DNA from: Epiperipatus broadwayi
Lineage: Eukaryota; Onychophora; Udeonychophora; Euonychophora; Peripatidae
Direction: 5' to 3'
DNA: 64,000 bases
Assembly: GCA_028023455.1 (NCBI GenBank)
Contig: JAQFVV010006215.1
Coordinates: 9,631,950 to 9,695,949, forward strand
A program made the translations under genes and the position numbers. The notes under the pieces are model-generated. The model saw nothing but the letters and a program-made list of their open reading frames with translations. It searched no databases and was not told the origin of the DNA. Positions 1-11,164 of this stretch are shown in pieces. Positions within the stretch are counted from its first letter, which is position 1; each line of letters opens with the position of its first letter.

Positions 1-289
1 TTTTGTTTAAGGAGAAACCAAATACGTCACATCAAATTTACATTAGTAGATCTATAAATTATAATATTATATATTCAATTTATGGAAGTATTTTTTAATA
101 TCTGTAAATCAAAATCACAATGATGTATTTATATCTATAGTACTTAATTAAATCTTTAATTTCATGTTTATTGTTATTCTTTCAAATTAATAAATGTATC
201 TATCATGCAGGAAGTGATCATAAAATAGTGAGATGCAAGATATTGTTTATAATATGTAAAGGGAAATATTATAAGAATGTCAATAATCA

Positions 290-680
290 TTATCATTATT
301 TTCAACCATTATCGATCCACTGCAGAATGAAAACCTCTCCAAGTGCAATCCATCTTTTCTGATCTCTAGCCTCTCTTCTCTGCACTATCCCAACACACTT
401 TATTTCATCATCCATCTCACATATTGTCTCTTTCTAATTTTTTTACAATCTTTTGGAATCCAGTTTAATATTTCAACTGTCCATCTATTATCATCTCATG
501 TAACAATATTTCCAACATAAATTCACTTCAATCTCTTAATTCTTTCAATGATTTGAGTAACATCTGTTTGCTCTCATTTTTGATCTCTTCTTGTTACTCC
601 TAACATACATTTTGCTATACTTTGGTGATTGTTCTGAAGTCTCTGTACCACTTTTCTGCTAAGTGTCCAAGTCTCCGATC
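290..680 (-). pseudogene. LINE ORF2 C-terminal tail remnant
   Basis: On the minus strand this region matches, with substitutions and frameshifts, the C-terminal tail of the plus-strand RTE copy at 7893-8264: the WTxxILxWIP block, the PxRRPxxRWxDEI block and the final GETFxLQWID phrase before the stop. It therefore marks the 3' end of the minus-strand LINE that starts near 4165. The trailing TAATGATTATTG-like sequence near 280-300 is the degenerated simple-repeat tail. The match rests on comparing the two copies within the window. Confidence 0.7.
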
Positions 681-1234
681 TGTAAGTAAGAGCTGTTAAC
701 ATATTTATTAAAAACCTTTCTTTTCAAACAGATAGACATATTTTCTTTTAATATTAAATTATTTATACCAAAAACACTCCAACCAAGTTTAATTCTATTA
801 TTGATTTTATCCATTATGTTCCTTTTATAATAATAATCTGACCAAGATATTTGTAGTTAACTTCTTTTAATACACCATTACCAATTTTTCTTTTTTTGAG
901 AAAATCCATTGATCATTACTTTAGTCTTTGAGCATTTATCTTTAATCCTACTTTTTTTACTTTCATTTGATAATTCTTTCAACATTTCCTGAAGCTCTAA
1001 AGCATTATTTTTAAAAACGACATCATCATCTTCAAAATCTAGATGACTTAAATAATATCCATTTACTTTTACTCCCTTAGCTTCCCATTTTAATCCACAA
1101 AATACTTCTTACAAAACTATTTTCAAAAGTTTTGGAGATATGGATGTTACCCTGTCAGTTGCTTTTCTCAACATTAATCTTTTTACTATTGTTATATAAT
1201 CGAATTGTTGCTATTGCATTTTTATAAATATTCT

Positions 1235-1594
1235 TCAGAATATGACAACATCATGGCCTATACCTTGATGATCCAACCCTTTAATCACTGAAGAAATGCT
1301 TATGGAATCAAATACCTTTTCATAATCTACAAATTCAAAGCATAATGGCAACTCATAATCATTGTTTTTTTCTATAACTTCTCTCAGTACTTGGATAACT
1401 TCTCTCAGTACTTGGATATGATCCACTGTACTAAAACCACTTTTAAATCCAGCTTGTTCTCTTGGTTGATGGAAATCCAATGTTTTCTGTAGACGAGTTG
1501 TAATTATTATGGTAAAAAATGTGTACAAAACTGTAATTACTATTATCTTCTTTATCACCTTTTTGAAATTAATATTAATACTACATTCTTCCAA
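1235..1594 (-). pseudogene. LINE reverse transcriptase remnant with internal 21-bp duplication
   Basis: The open stretch carries ITTRLQKTLDFHQPREQAG, then FKSGFSTVDHIQVLREVI and LCFEFVDYEKVFDSI, the fingers-to-palm region of RTE-like reverse transcriptases. The final motif corresponds to the first catalytic Asp block (AFVDFEKAFD in relatives). The phrase QVLREVI occurs twice in a row, from a 21-bp direct duplication at about 1381-1424, so even this short frame is altered. It continues at lower coordinates into the decayed remainder of the palm and thumb (about 700-1230), where stops are frequent. Confidence 0.75.
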
Positions 1595-1907
1595 TCATCT
1601 GGTACATCTTTATCATTTAGACATTTGGTATATAACTATTTTTATATTGGATTATTTCCATCATCTAATATGTGTGTTGAATGTCTTTAGAAAAGTTTAA
1701 TTTTATTTAAATATTCCAAATGCATTCAACTATTAGTAATATCACAGCAAACACCTGTTAGTAATATCACAGCAAACAGGTTAGTATATGCACTAACTGT
1801 TAGTAATATCACAGCAAACAGGTTAGTATATGCATAACATTTTGAGAGGTATTTTTCTCCCCTCTTCTTCAGGTGTTGATGGCCTGACCAGTGACAGTAC
1901 TAGCATG

Positions 1908-1975
1908 GGATTCGAACCTGAGTCCTTAGATTCTTGATTATTGAATTTTTAAGGTAATGGTCTAACCAACTGGCA
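1908..1975 (-). repeat. tRNA-derived SINE-like module (copy 1)
   Basis: Read on the minus strand the segment begins TGCCAGTTGGTTAGA, which fits an RNA polymerase III A box, and ends GGTTCGAATCCC, a good B box, about 50 nt apart as in tRNA genes. No cloverleaf acceptor stem closes convincingly, so it is a tRNA-like module rather than a functional tRNA gene. A sister copy lies at 2138-2208 and a shortened one around 2280-2325, all in minus orientation. Confidence 0.6.
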
Positions 1976-2330
1976 AGTTAGTATATGTACTGTTAGTAAT
2001 ATCACAACAAATAGGTTAGTATATGTCTGTTAATAATATCACAGCAGACAGGTTAGTATATGCACAACATTTCCAAGAGGTTTTTTTTCTCCCCTCTTCT
2101 TCATGTGTTGCAGACCTGACCAGTGACAGTACTAGCATGGAATTTGAACCTGGGTTTTTAGATTCTTGATTATTGAATTTTTAAGGTAACGCTCTAACCA
2201 ACTGGCAGGTTAGTATATGCACTAACTGTTCTCCCCTCTTCTTCAGATGTTGCTTGCCTGACAGTGACAGTACTAGCATTGGATTCGAACCTGGGTCCTT
2301 GGATTCTTGATTACTGAGCCAACAGGCTGT

Positions 2331-2384
2331 TAGAGTGTTACCTTAAAAATTCAAGAATCTAAGGACCCAGGTTCGAATTCCATG
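2331..2384 (+). repeat. tRNA-derived SINE-like module (inverted copy)
   Basis: This is the plus-strand copy of the module described at 1908-1975: it contains GTTACCTTAAAAATTCAAGA, then GACCCAGGTTCGAATTCC with the B box, followed by the same ATGCTAGTACTGTCACTGG block. It pairs with the minus-oriented copy at 2280-2325 and forms the inner turn of the palindrome. The A-box half is incomplete. Confidence 0.55.
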
Positions 2385-3689
2385 CTAGTACTGTCACTGG
2401 TCAGACCAGCAAGACCTGAAGAAGAGGGGAGAAATATACCTCTTGAAATGTTGTGCATATACTAACCTGTTTGCTGTGATATTACTAACAGTTAGTGCAT
2501 ATACTAACCTGTTTGCTGTGATATTACTAACAGGTGGTGCATATACTAACCTGTTTGCTGTGATATTACTAATAGTTGATTGCATTTGGAATATTTAAAT
2601 AAAATTAAATTTTTCTAAAGACATTCACTGCACATATTAGATGATGGAAATAGTCCAATATAAAAATACAGCTAGAACACCATCTTCACAAACCTTCAGA
2701 AAAATATTTAGTATATAACTTTATCAAAAAAATTTATATTTCTTCACATGCTTTTTTTAAGATATTGATTATAATTCCATCATTACCTGGAGCTTTTTTT
2801 TCTTCGTAAATTTAATTGCATGTCTGACTTGGGCAATTCAGAAGATGTAATACTTGTAGAAGATACTTTTCCTTGTTCTTTATTGCTATATAATTCTTGA
2901 TAGAAATCTTCTACGCATTTCATAATGTCATCTCTCTTTTTAGATCCTTCCATCTTTTTTTTCATTGCAGAAAAAAGTTTCCTACCAATATCAAGATGTT
3001 ATTTTAAATTCTTGAGACTTTTATTCTCTTCTATAGATTTCCTTGCTAGTTCACAATTGCACTTTTTTATATCATTATCAACTCTTTTTTGCACCATTTT
3101 ATAAAATTCCAAGATATTCAATTTTTCTTAATGTATCATTTTTATATATTTTCATATTCCTTCTTTTCTTCATAAATTGTTTTCTCTCAGTAGAAACTTT
3201 ATTGGTCAATTACTGTTTTTTTGTTCTGCTATCTTTGTTGCAGTCAGTTATCTTCCTATTGATTTCATTCAAATCTGAATCTTGTTCAAGATCTGTTAAT
3301 ATTTGAAAATGATTTGCAAATTCTAATTAAAATTCATTGAAATGTTTCTGAAGATTAGGAATATCAATTGTGAATATTATTTTTTTCTTAAATTTTTGTC
3401 TCTAGTTTTACATTAACATGTATCTTACATCTCAGTAATTGATGATCACTTTGTTGAATTTATTAAGAACATTACAATCTTAAAATAAATATTTTCTGTT
3501 AGTCAAAATATAATCCAATTTTGTTGTATTTTCATTTAGATGCTTCCATGTCTATTTTCTTTTAACATATTTCCCCAAAAAAATAATTCATAACATAAAG
3601 TTTTTCTTTTTCTACAAATTCCACAAATCTATGTCCTCTCTCATTTCTATTACCATAAGCAAATTTACTTGCAGAATTTTCATCTTTCT

Positions 3690-4163
3690 ATTGTTTACCA
3701 ATTCTAGCATTAAAGTCTCCTATGACAATTTTAAAACTGATCAAAAGTCTTTTGTACCTCCATATAAAAATCCTCTACTTTGTCATCAAAATGAGAATTT
3801 GTTGGGGCAGTGATATCTGCTAATAAGTTGAATAACTATTTTTTTCACTTTCTCTAATAAACTCTCAATCTCCATAATGTTCTTCCACTTTTTATTTATA
3901 ATGGATCCTACACCATTTGTATTTCCCATATTTGTGCCTTTGTAGTACAGTATCTGTCTACTTTTTAAATCAATTGTCTCTTTACGTCTTCTAACTTCAA
4001 TAATGTTCCATTTACTATGAGCCAGTTCTTTTTCTAATTCTTGCAATCTTCCTTCACTTGAAAACAATCTGCAGTTATTAATATCTAAATAAAATAGCAT
4101 CCAGTGTTTGGTGATTTTACATCCTTCTGGGATTAAGGGCCATGATTTATTTTTATTTATCAA
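3690..4163 (-). pseudogene. LINE endonuclease domain remnant
   Basis: The translated fragment 4163-3786 contains EGRLQELEKELAHSKWNII followed by a VRRR-K-T phrase, LYYKGTN and NTNGVGSIINKKWK. These are typical of the N-terminal half of RTE-type endonucleases of the exonuclease-endonuclease-phosphatase fold, which nick the target for primed reverse transcription. The frame breaks after about 125 residues, and GDFNARIG appears in another frame just downstream (around 3720-3690). No intact start is visible. The call is firm for the family, and the copy is not functional. Confidence 0.75.
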
Positions 4164-4189
4164 GATTGTAAAAACTATTAGAAAAAAAA

Positions 4190-6985
4190 TTCATTCACAT
4201 ACATTCATTCTGCCTTCAAGAAAACTCAATTAAGATATAGGCAACTGAGAAGAAAAACTACTGTTTTTGATCTTAAACTCAGGGTAAAAATCCAATGAAC
4301 TCACCACACTGACTAATGCAAGTTGATAAGCAGTCCATTCACGTTTGTATACTATATGAATAATGACACAATAATAGCAGCTGCAACAACAAGAATGTAT
4401 GGAGTCGATAGAAATTTGACCTGCTTTGTTTCTTTCAGTTAAGAACAAATTTCTTTCTGCAGTCTAAGTCAATAATACAGTTAATATTTATAATCTTCTG
4501 AACTAGAATTTATAGATCTTAACATTTTAAGAAACTTTCAATATTGAATAGATTTAAAGAGATCATTATGTAAAAAAAGATCTAGTTTATTTTTTAAAAA
4601 ATCTGTATAGATATGAAGAACTAAAAACAACAGGTCTTTCTTTTGTGGTAAAGCATTATACTCAAGAAAAAATAAATATAATTAAGAATGACCCTAATGC
4701 AGAAAAAAATAATGATGTCATAAAAATAACAATAAAATGGCAATAATAGAGGAGACTAAAATTTTCAAAAGTAGATTTTGGTATTGAAAAAAAAAATTAT
4801 TTCAGTAATAAAAAAAATAAATGACAATTAATGCATCAAGAATTTTTCTAGATATAATATAATGTAGTATTAGAAAGCAGAAACAGAAAGTAACCTATAA
4901 AATAGTATTAACTGGAACATCACATTCTAAAATTATAATGTATATATAAATGTTCCAGGCAATAATTAAATTATAATAGAATATATCAATGATGTTGATA
5001 TTTAAAAAGACTGAAATATTATAAAAATTATATTTCTATCAGTTACATATTTATTAATAACCCTATAAATCATCTCTAAAGAACTTTGGACATAAACTAA
5101 TAAGAAGCTATAGCATTATAGATCTTTCCAATGCTTAAGAAAATTGGAGGTATCAATGAATATACATAAGTTGGTACTTTGCACATAGAACGAACGAACT
5201 TTAGGAAAATATGGGATAATTATTTTTTAAAAATATAAAGTATAAAAAAAGTTATTTGAAATTTATAAGCAGCTGCAAGCTTATAAGGAAGAAGGTTTTC
5301 TATTGAAAAAATTAATCTGATTTCTGCAAGACACTCAACTCGTGGCATTTAATGATTACCCATGCCTACAGAATGACTCTGAATAGAGTGATGTAAACTT
5401 GCTAAATATTGCATAGAAGTTCTTGTGATTTTTTGTTTTAAGATCTCTTTTATCAAAAGATTACAAATTGTCACACAATTGAAATCATAAAAATATATAT
5501 CTGTGTCATATCTATATAAATAAGATAATCAAGTGTAAAACTTTAAGATGTGTGAAAATTCAAGCTGATGAAATTGTTGGTTGAATGGTTATAGAGCAGG
5601 CAATATTGTTCTTACCATGGATCCTCAATAACCAAAACTTGTCTGGTAATGTGTAAAAATGAGATGTGAAGTATATTGACATTTGTCAAATTTAGATTAA
5701 TTATTATATTACTGATTGAATATAAATTTGTTGTAAAATAAAATATTATTTAAAGCTATATGATCTATGGTAAGTACATATATATTAATAATTTAACTGA
5801 ATTTTTCCATGGAACTTCTTTTAGTTTATTATTCTAGATTTAAAATTGTTAGATCGAAAGTTGAACTCGATAATGCGCTATTACTTTAAGTATTATAAAT
5901 CTCTGTGTGCACTCACATGTCAGTAAGAGTTTAAAAAACTTAAGTGAATCACTTAAGTTTAGAGTGCATTTTTGAATACACCAACTTTCATTGACCATGC
6001 TAAATCAGGACTTGAGTCTATTGTATGCCTGATGTTATAACCAAATTTTGAATTATACAAATCTATTTAATAAGTATTGTAAATCAGACATTAATACTCC
6101 ATACATGCAAAACTGAAAATATTATAATTTTTTAATTATTTTCACTTTCATAAAAAGTTATATTTATAATTACAAGATTTGTATGGCTTTTTATATATAT
6201 AAAGAATGCTAATGTAATTTCTCCATGTATTTCAGAAAAAAATAATAATTAAAAAACTAGTATTGCAAACAAATCATACCATCTTATAAAAATACATGTC
6301 TGACCTATATTTACGCCAAAGTGATCAATTTTATTTATTCAAACAGCAGCAAGTTATGAGTATGGCCATTACAACAACTTCAATAGAAAAACATTAAAAA
6401 AAAGACATGAGTTTTGGAATAACTATAAAAGCCAATCTGTGAAACTTGAATGCATTCATATTTAGAACATAAAGGTCCATTTTTCTGTTTATTTTATAAA
6501 ATTTGTGATGCTGTATTTTAACTTCTGGAGAAAATTCTGAAATACTAAATTCAACACCATGTCTAATTGCAGAACTCCAATCTCATTTATTTTCTACCTT
6601 ATCTTTTCAATGAAAACAATTCAGAATATCATTAAGATAATCTTGCAACATAAATGGGGTCTACCTTTCTCATACAAACTATGCTATAACTACCATTTTT
6701 TTATAAATCTTGTATTATTCATTTTTTTACTTACCTAATGAGAGTGTAATTTATAATAGCAAATTTTATAATAAGTCAAAGAACATTTATCTGCAATGAA
6801 ATATCCTATCTTTTAAACTGTTAAAAACACCACAGCTTAAAAAAGTCTCTGTACTTCATTTCAATATCTAAGTCAATCTTTATAATTTATATTGATTTAT
6901 ATTTTCAACTCAATAATTTTCCAAATTTAAAATTGCTGAGGACTTTTTTTTCATTACTGGCTGATAAAGAATTAGTTTTTTTAAA
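4190..6985. other. A/T-rich stretch without recognisable genes
   Basis: No frame on either strand gives a domain or motif I recognise. The open stretch 4448-4230 on the minus strand has a Cys-rich run but no family resemblance and is unsupported. Composition is uniformly A/T rich with short homopolymers. Confidence 0.6.
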
Positions 6986-6989
6986 AACA

Positions 6990-7800
6990 TTAATCAAAGT
7001 CATTATATATTGTTTTCAAAATATTAAATTGGGAAATGTCTTGATGGCCTCCACTTTATCTAGGTATGTTTTTATGCCTTTGCCATTAATCATGTGCCTC
7101 AAAAAAAGATATCTCTGGGATAGAAAAATAACTTTTCTCAAGGTTCTTCATAATATTTTTTGTGGCACACTCTTAAAAGAAATTTCCTTTTGGATCTTCT
7201 GATGCAACCATCACATCATCCACCTAGAAGATAATGTGCTTCTTGATTTCTTCTGACAAGACTTTGTTGAGACATTTCATCAGTCCTGCCCCACTATTGA
7301 TCTGAATGGTATTCAAATCTGTGAGGGTGCCCATTATGCCTAAATGTGGTGTACTTCCTATCCCGATGACCTAACACTATCTGCCAATAACTGGCCATGA
7401 GATTGAAGGTGGACAATAACATCTTATGGCTTAGGTTGATGAATATCTCCTGGATGGAGGTAATACTGTTGAGTTTATGGGCATTCAAGCACTGTTGAAT
7501 AACACCAATTTTCTTTTTTTAACCACTACCAAGGGATTATTTATGTGGATGGCCCTTTTTCAATGATTTCCCATTCTATCATTTGTTGGATGTTGTTATT
7601 GACCAAATGGGATGGGATACATCCTAGTTTTTAAAGTAGTTCTCTTTCTTAACTTTTATCCTATGGACATAACCCTTGATTTCTCCTGGTGTGTTTGAAA
7701 AGACCCTTTGTATTACAATCTAGGATTTGGTATAACTCATTTCTGTCTTTTGCGCCTTCTAAGACTGCTTTAAATTTTTTTTTAATAACATCCCTATACT
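6990..7800 (-). mobile_element. Ty3/gypsy reverse transcriptase relic
   Basis: On the minus strand the stretch 7490-7294 reads like the central gypsy reverse transcriptase: a LSTFNLMASYWQI block (relatives: STLDLxSGYWQI) followed by a TFRHNGHPHRFEYH block. Upstream, around 7700-7500, are degenerate matches to the GEIKGYVHRIKV approach region and the SITTSNKR-NG phrase. Downstream, around 7250-7040, are a broken YVDD-region match and an ISFFEAHD-like block (relatives: xFLGHxV). Stops and frameshifts occur throughout. It resembles the lineage of the 52-62 kb element in its approach region, but no LTRs are seen here. Confidence 0.7.
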
Positions 7801-7892
7801 AAAAGAAAATTCATTATTCCAATTATTCAACATGTATCATTCATCTATTATATTGTCACTTTCCCTTTGTTGCCATTCCATTTCTGAATTCC

Positions 7893-8295
7893 ATGTTAAA
7901 CAAAATTTGTTGCCAAGAACTAGCCCATTTACAAAATATTCACAATCGAGATATGTATATAAAACAAAACATATGGTATATCCTAAGAGAACAAACAGGT
8001 GTTACTGACCTCATTGAAAAAATTAAAAGATTGAAGTGGAGTTGGGCTGGACATATTGCTAGAAGAGATGATAATAGATGGACAATTGAAATTTTAAACT
8101 GGATTCCAAGAGATTGTAAAAGACCCAGAAGGAGACCACATGTAAGATGGATGGATGAAATAAGAAAATGTGTAGGGGTGATGTGGAGAAGAGAAGCTAA
8201 AGATCGGAGAAGATGGATTAAACTTGGAGAGACCTTCATCCTGCAGTGGATTGATAATGGTTGATAATGATGATGATGATGATGAATTTCATCTA
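7893..8295 (+). mobile_element. RTE-like LINE 3' end fragment
   Basis: The open frame 7893-8264 encodes the C-terminal tail of an RTE-type ORF2, including GVTDLIEKIKRLKWSWAGHI, RRDDNRWTIEILNWIP and RWIKLGETFILQWIDNG before the stop, and is followed by a GATGATGAT repeat (8265-8285). It is a 5'-truncated insertion, as is usual for LINEs. It is the best preserved copy of this tail in the window and serves as the reference for the 290-680 and 29.1-30.4 kb copies. The truncated start at about 7890 is inferred from where similarity fades. Confidence 0.8.
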
Positions 8296-8539
8296 TATTG
8301 GATAACCAACAAAACATGATACCTATGGTCGTAGCACAGGGGCTTTAATTTTAAACTAATTAATTCCAAACAAAATTTCAGTTATAAAACAAGGTATTAC
8401 AAAAAACAAATGAATTTTACACTTATATCTGGAAAAAAATTTCTAAAGTTAAATAATTAACACCAAACAAACTTTTAAACTTATTGTTTTAACCAATACC
8501 TCAAATTTCAAAATAGTTAATCAAACAATTTTTTTTATT

Positions 8540-8665
8540 CTATAGCTTTCAGTCTATCGTTATACAAGGAAGGCTTCTAATTTTAATTAATCAGTCTATA
8601 AATATAGAAGATTTGAACTCAGATTTTCAAGCACCCTTCAACTATCCACACTATCTCATACAACT
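8540..8665 (-). repeat. Possible tRNA-derived SINE
   Basis: On the minus strand GATAGTGTGGATAGTTGAAG resembles an A-box region and GAGTTCAAATC, about 35 nt later, resembles a B box. The following tail ends in an A-rich run near 8540. The spacing is short for a full tRNA head and no target duplication was found, so this is a tentative call. Confidence 0.35.
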
Positions 8666-8669
8666 GAAA

Positions 8670-9690
8670 CAAATGTCCACACACATGTAGAAAAGATTGA
8701 CAATCACCAATATACGTATTTCATGCTAAACCAGCACTCATCAGTTGGTCCAGATTATCATCTCCCACACACATAATCAATGCTCAGTTTATATTAAGAT
8801 AGCAAATCTTCATTCTTTAATGGACAGGCTTCAATCCACTGCAACCTCCAACTTTTCAGCCATCCATATCATTGAAAATCTGGTGATGAAAACTCAAATC
8901 CCATGCTGATGCTAATATTATTGCCATGCCCATGTTGACCTGAAGTCATTCTGACCCCTCATGTATAGGACAGTATCCATTAAATACATATAAGAGGGAT
9001 GGACAGGATACAAGCTTGATATGTAAATATTTGAAAACCAGGCACTCTTCACAAACCTGGGAGCTTCATGTAGATGAACAGTTAAGAAAAAAGTAATGCT
9101 TATGAGTCTTTCTAATTGGTGAATGGTGAAAGTTTGCATGGTTTTTCATTCTTGTTTTATTCTTCAAGTAAAAACAGCCAGATACTCATTTACTGACCAA
9201 GGTTGGATATTAGTCAGTTTGGCTATGGGCCAGATACTAGAGAAAAAATTCTTAAGCTTCTTGAAAAGAATTTCATTTGAGCTGTATTTGAATCCTAGGT
9301 TTTAAGTACACATGCTATGTCTGCATTATGAGATCTGCTTAAATAATTTTGAAATGTCCAGTTTTTAATTTGCCTCAAGTCACAAAATTGATTGGCTTTG
9401 CCATGACTCCACAAATAGAACATCAAAAAAAGATTAAATTTATGCTATTCTCATCTTAGTTGAAAGGTGGCTTGATTAATGAATCAAAATTGTGAATTCA
9501 TTTTTTCTTTTGTTACAATCAATACTAGCGATAAAGTCTTATTTATATAAAATAAATGTAAATTGTTAAATATTTTAAATTCAAAGTATAATATGTATAC
9601 AATAAAAAGTTAGATCTTTTTTTTTTTATTAAGAAAAATATATACAATTACAGCATGAATCTTTTAGTTTATAATCATTACTAATTGTTC
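8670..9690. other. No recognisable gene
   Basis: Slightly less A/T rich around 8700-9060, but no frame gives a domain I recognise. The short open stretches at 9139-8918 and 9123-9305 have no family resemblance. Possibly anonymous old repeat. Confidence 0.5.
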
Positions 9691-9699
9691 ATTTATAGC

Positions 9700-10640
9700 T
9701 TGACTTGGATCTTCTGAGCAGAAGGCTCATTGTCTAGTAGTAAAATTTGCACCCAAGTATCAACATAGAGATGCTCGGATGCTAATAGGCGATCTCTGTT
9801 TCTTAGCCTGTTTATAGTTTCTCTATACACTGTCCATGGTTCCAGACTGTCCTATCTAAAGATGAGCCTATTTTTTGTTAGCCACATGGCATATAGTAGA
9901 AATATTGCTATTTTTATTGTGGTGTACTTGCTATTCTTTAGAGCCTCACTTATTGACAAGATGTTCTTATCAGAGGTCATAACTCTTGCCGTGATTTCCT
10001 GCCTGACTCATGTTAGATGAGAGCAATTTATTGTATTCAATCGGGAAAATCCTCTTCTGGTCACCAGAAAATTGTTTGTCTGAAATGGGTTTAGATTATA
10101 TTTGATTATAAAAATGAACTTGGACTCAAAAGCCCATTGTTTTGATTTTCTGATTAGCATTTTTGTTATAATTTCGAGCTCAATCAGCAATCTCATATTT
10201 GCAGGAATCACATATTTTTAGATTTTCCAGTAAGTGTTCTGGTTTCTATGATTCTTTTTGTAACTTTAAAAGACTTGTTTACATGTGCTAACAATTCTGA
10301 TGCCCATTTACTTGGCATAGGCAGAGGTGTATCGATAAGTTCCAAATCTTCTTCCGACAGTTGCTTAGACATCCCCTCATGCATTGCTTTAAGCATTCTT
10401 AATGCCCTTTGTATGTAAAACACACAGACATTATGGACACCAAGCCCATTCAGGTCCCTTGGTCTCAGCACTCTAGCTAAGTGATGGATACACTCTTCCA
10501 CATTATACTGGTGCAGATTGAGTTGATTGCATTTTGAAAGACTTGGTCAGCTTAAGAATTGGCATGTAATAAAATGATGTGCAGAAGCACCATCATGTTG
10601 ATCAGTGTCACCTTGCCAGGAAGTGACAGGAATATTGTAG
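9700..10640 (-). mobile_element. LINE ORF relic of the same unplaced family as 25.1-25.9 kb
   Basis: The minus strand holds two open fragments, 10501-10208 and 10211-10008, then a decayed tail to about 9700. The first carries IHHLARVLRPRDLNGLGVHN and a RALRMLKAMHEGMSKQL helix-like block. The tail reads YAMWLTKNRLIF with a preceding S-x-ALKN block, which parallels the end of the fragment at 25674-25123 (AFKNG...FINFSIWSLRNKIIF). The shared W-x3-N-x-IIF signature suggests one LINE family, ending like zf-RVT-bearing ORF2 proteins. No reverse transcriptase core is visible. The family assignment is inferred. Confidence 0.5.
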
Positions 10641-10644
10641 ATAG

Positions 10645-11160
10645 AACACTTGTTATTTTCTTGATTTTTTTATTAGTAGATCTTTTTTTTAAAAACAAAA
10701 GGATAGATAACATGTTTTAAAATAATAGATTTTTATACACTTGATTAGAAAAATTATGTTTTTTACTTTCAATTTTTGTTCTTTGGTTTCTTATTTTTCA
10801 TAGGTCATATTTGCAAAAAAAAATTCTCAGTTTGATTTTGGAACACCAAATTTTCTTTACAGAATCAAATAGATGTTTTTAAAATGACATTTTCAGACAT
10901 TTATATTCTTATAAACTAGAGTTAATTTAGAGACCTTTGCAATTCAAAAAAGTAGATTTGGACAATCAACTTAGAAAATAATTATCTAACTAGATAAATT
11001 TAAAGATTGCTTAATGAAAATATTAAACTTTTCAGTGCCAATATTTATTCACAAGTATTTGGAAGTTTACTAATAGCATGTTTTATTGACAAATTTTTCC
11101 AAAAATCTCCAATAATCTCTATTCAATATTCAATGGTTTATGATGTTGATGTCTTGAATT
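10645..11160. other. No recognisable gene
   Basis: A/T-rich sequence with T- and A-runs. Neither strand shows a motif, repeat boundary or RNA gene that I can name. Confidence 0.5.
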
Positions 11161-11164
11161 TCCA

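Larger units (their letters stand above)
1637..2668. repeat. Asymmetric palindromic composite repeat with tRNA-like modules
   Basis: The outer about 120 bp at each end (1637-1760 and about 2545-2668) are inverted copies of each other with few mismatches. Inside are repeated runs of the phrase CAGCAAACAGGTTAGTATAT and modules containing CTCCCCTCTTCTTCA, a GTGACAGTACTAGCAT block and a tRNA B-box-like GGATTCGAACC. Three modules lie in minus orientation (about 1855-1980, 2090-2210, 2230-2325) and one in plus orientation (about 2331-2440), so the left arm has two extra units. The whole sits inside an RTE LINE. This is a foldback-type or rearranged SINE cluster; no protein is encoded. Confidence 0.75.
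280..4165 (-). mobile_element. RTE-like LINE, decayed, interrupted by a composite repeat
   Basis: Read on the minus strand, this stretch gives, in order, an apurinic-type endonuclease, a linker, a reverse transcriptase and a C-terminal tail ending in a GAT-rich simple repeat near 280-300, the layout of RTE-clade LINEs. Recognisable pieces are the endonuclease motif GDFNARIG near 3700, the linker phrase EDFYQELYS near 2900, the reverse transcriptase phrase QPREQAGFKSGFSTVD near 1450, and a tail homologous to the plus-strand copy at 7893-8264. Many stops and frameshifts show that it is dead. About 1 kb of foreign repeat (1637-2668) sits inside the reverse transcriptase. The 5' boundary is uncertain. 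Domain order and motifs are seen; the clade name is from family knowledge. Confidence 0.8.

Noticed and set aside
171-362. Short plus-strand open frame
   Set aside because: It is the antisense shadow of the minus-strand LINE tail.
7940-8317. Minus-strand 125-codon frame with His-rich start
   Set aside because: It overlaps and is antisense to the recognisable LINE C-terminal frame at 7893-8264; the His run is the GAT repeat read backwards.
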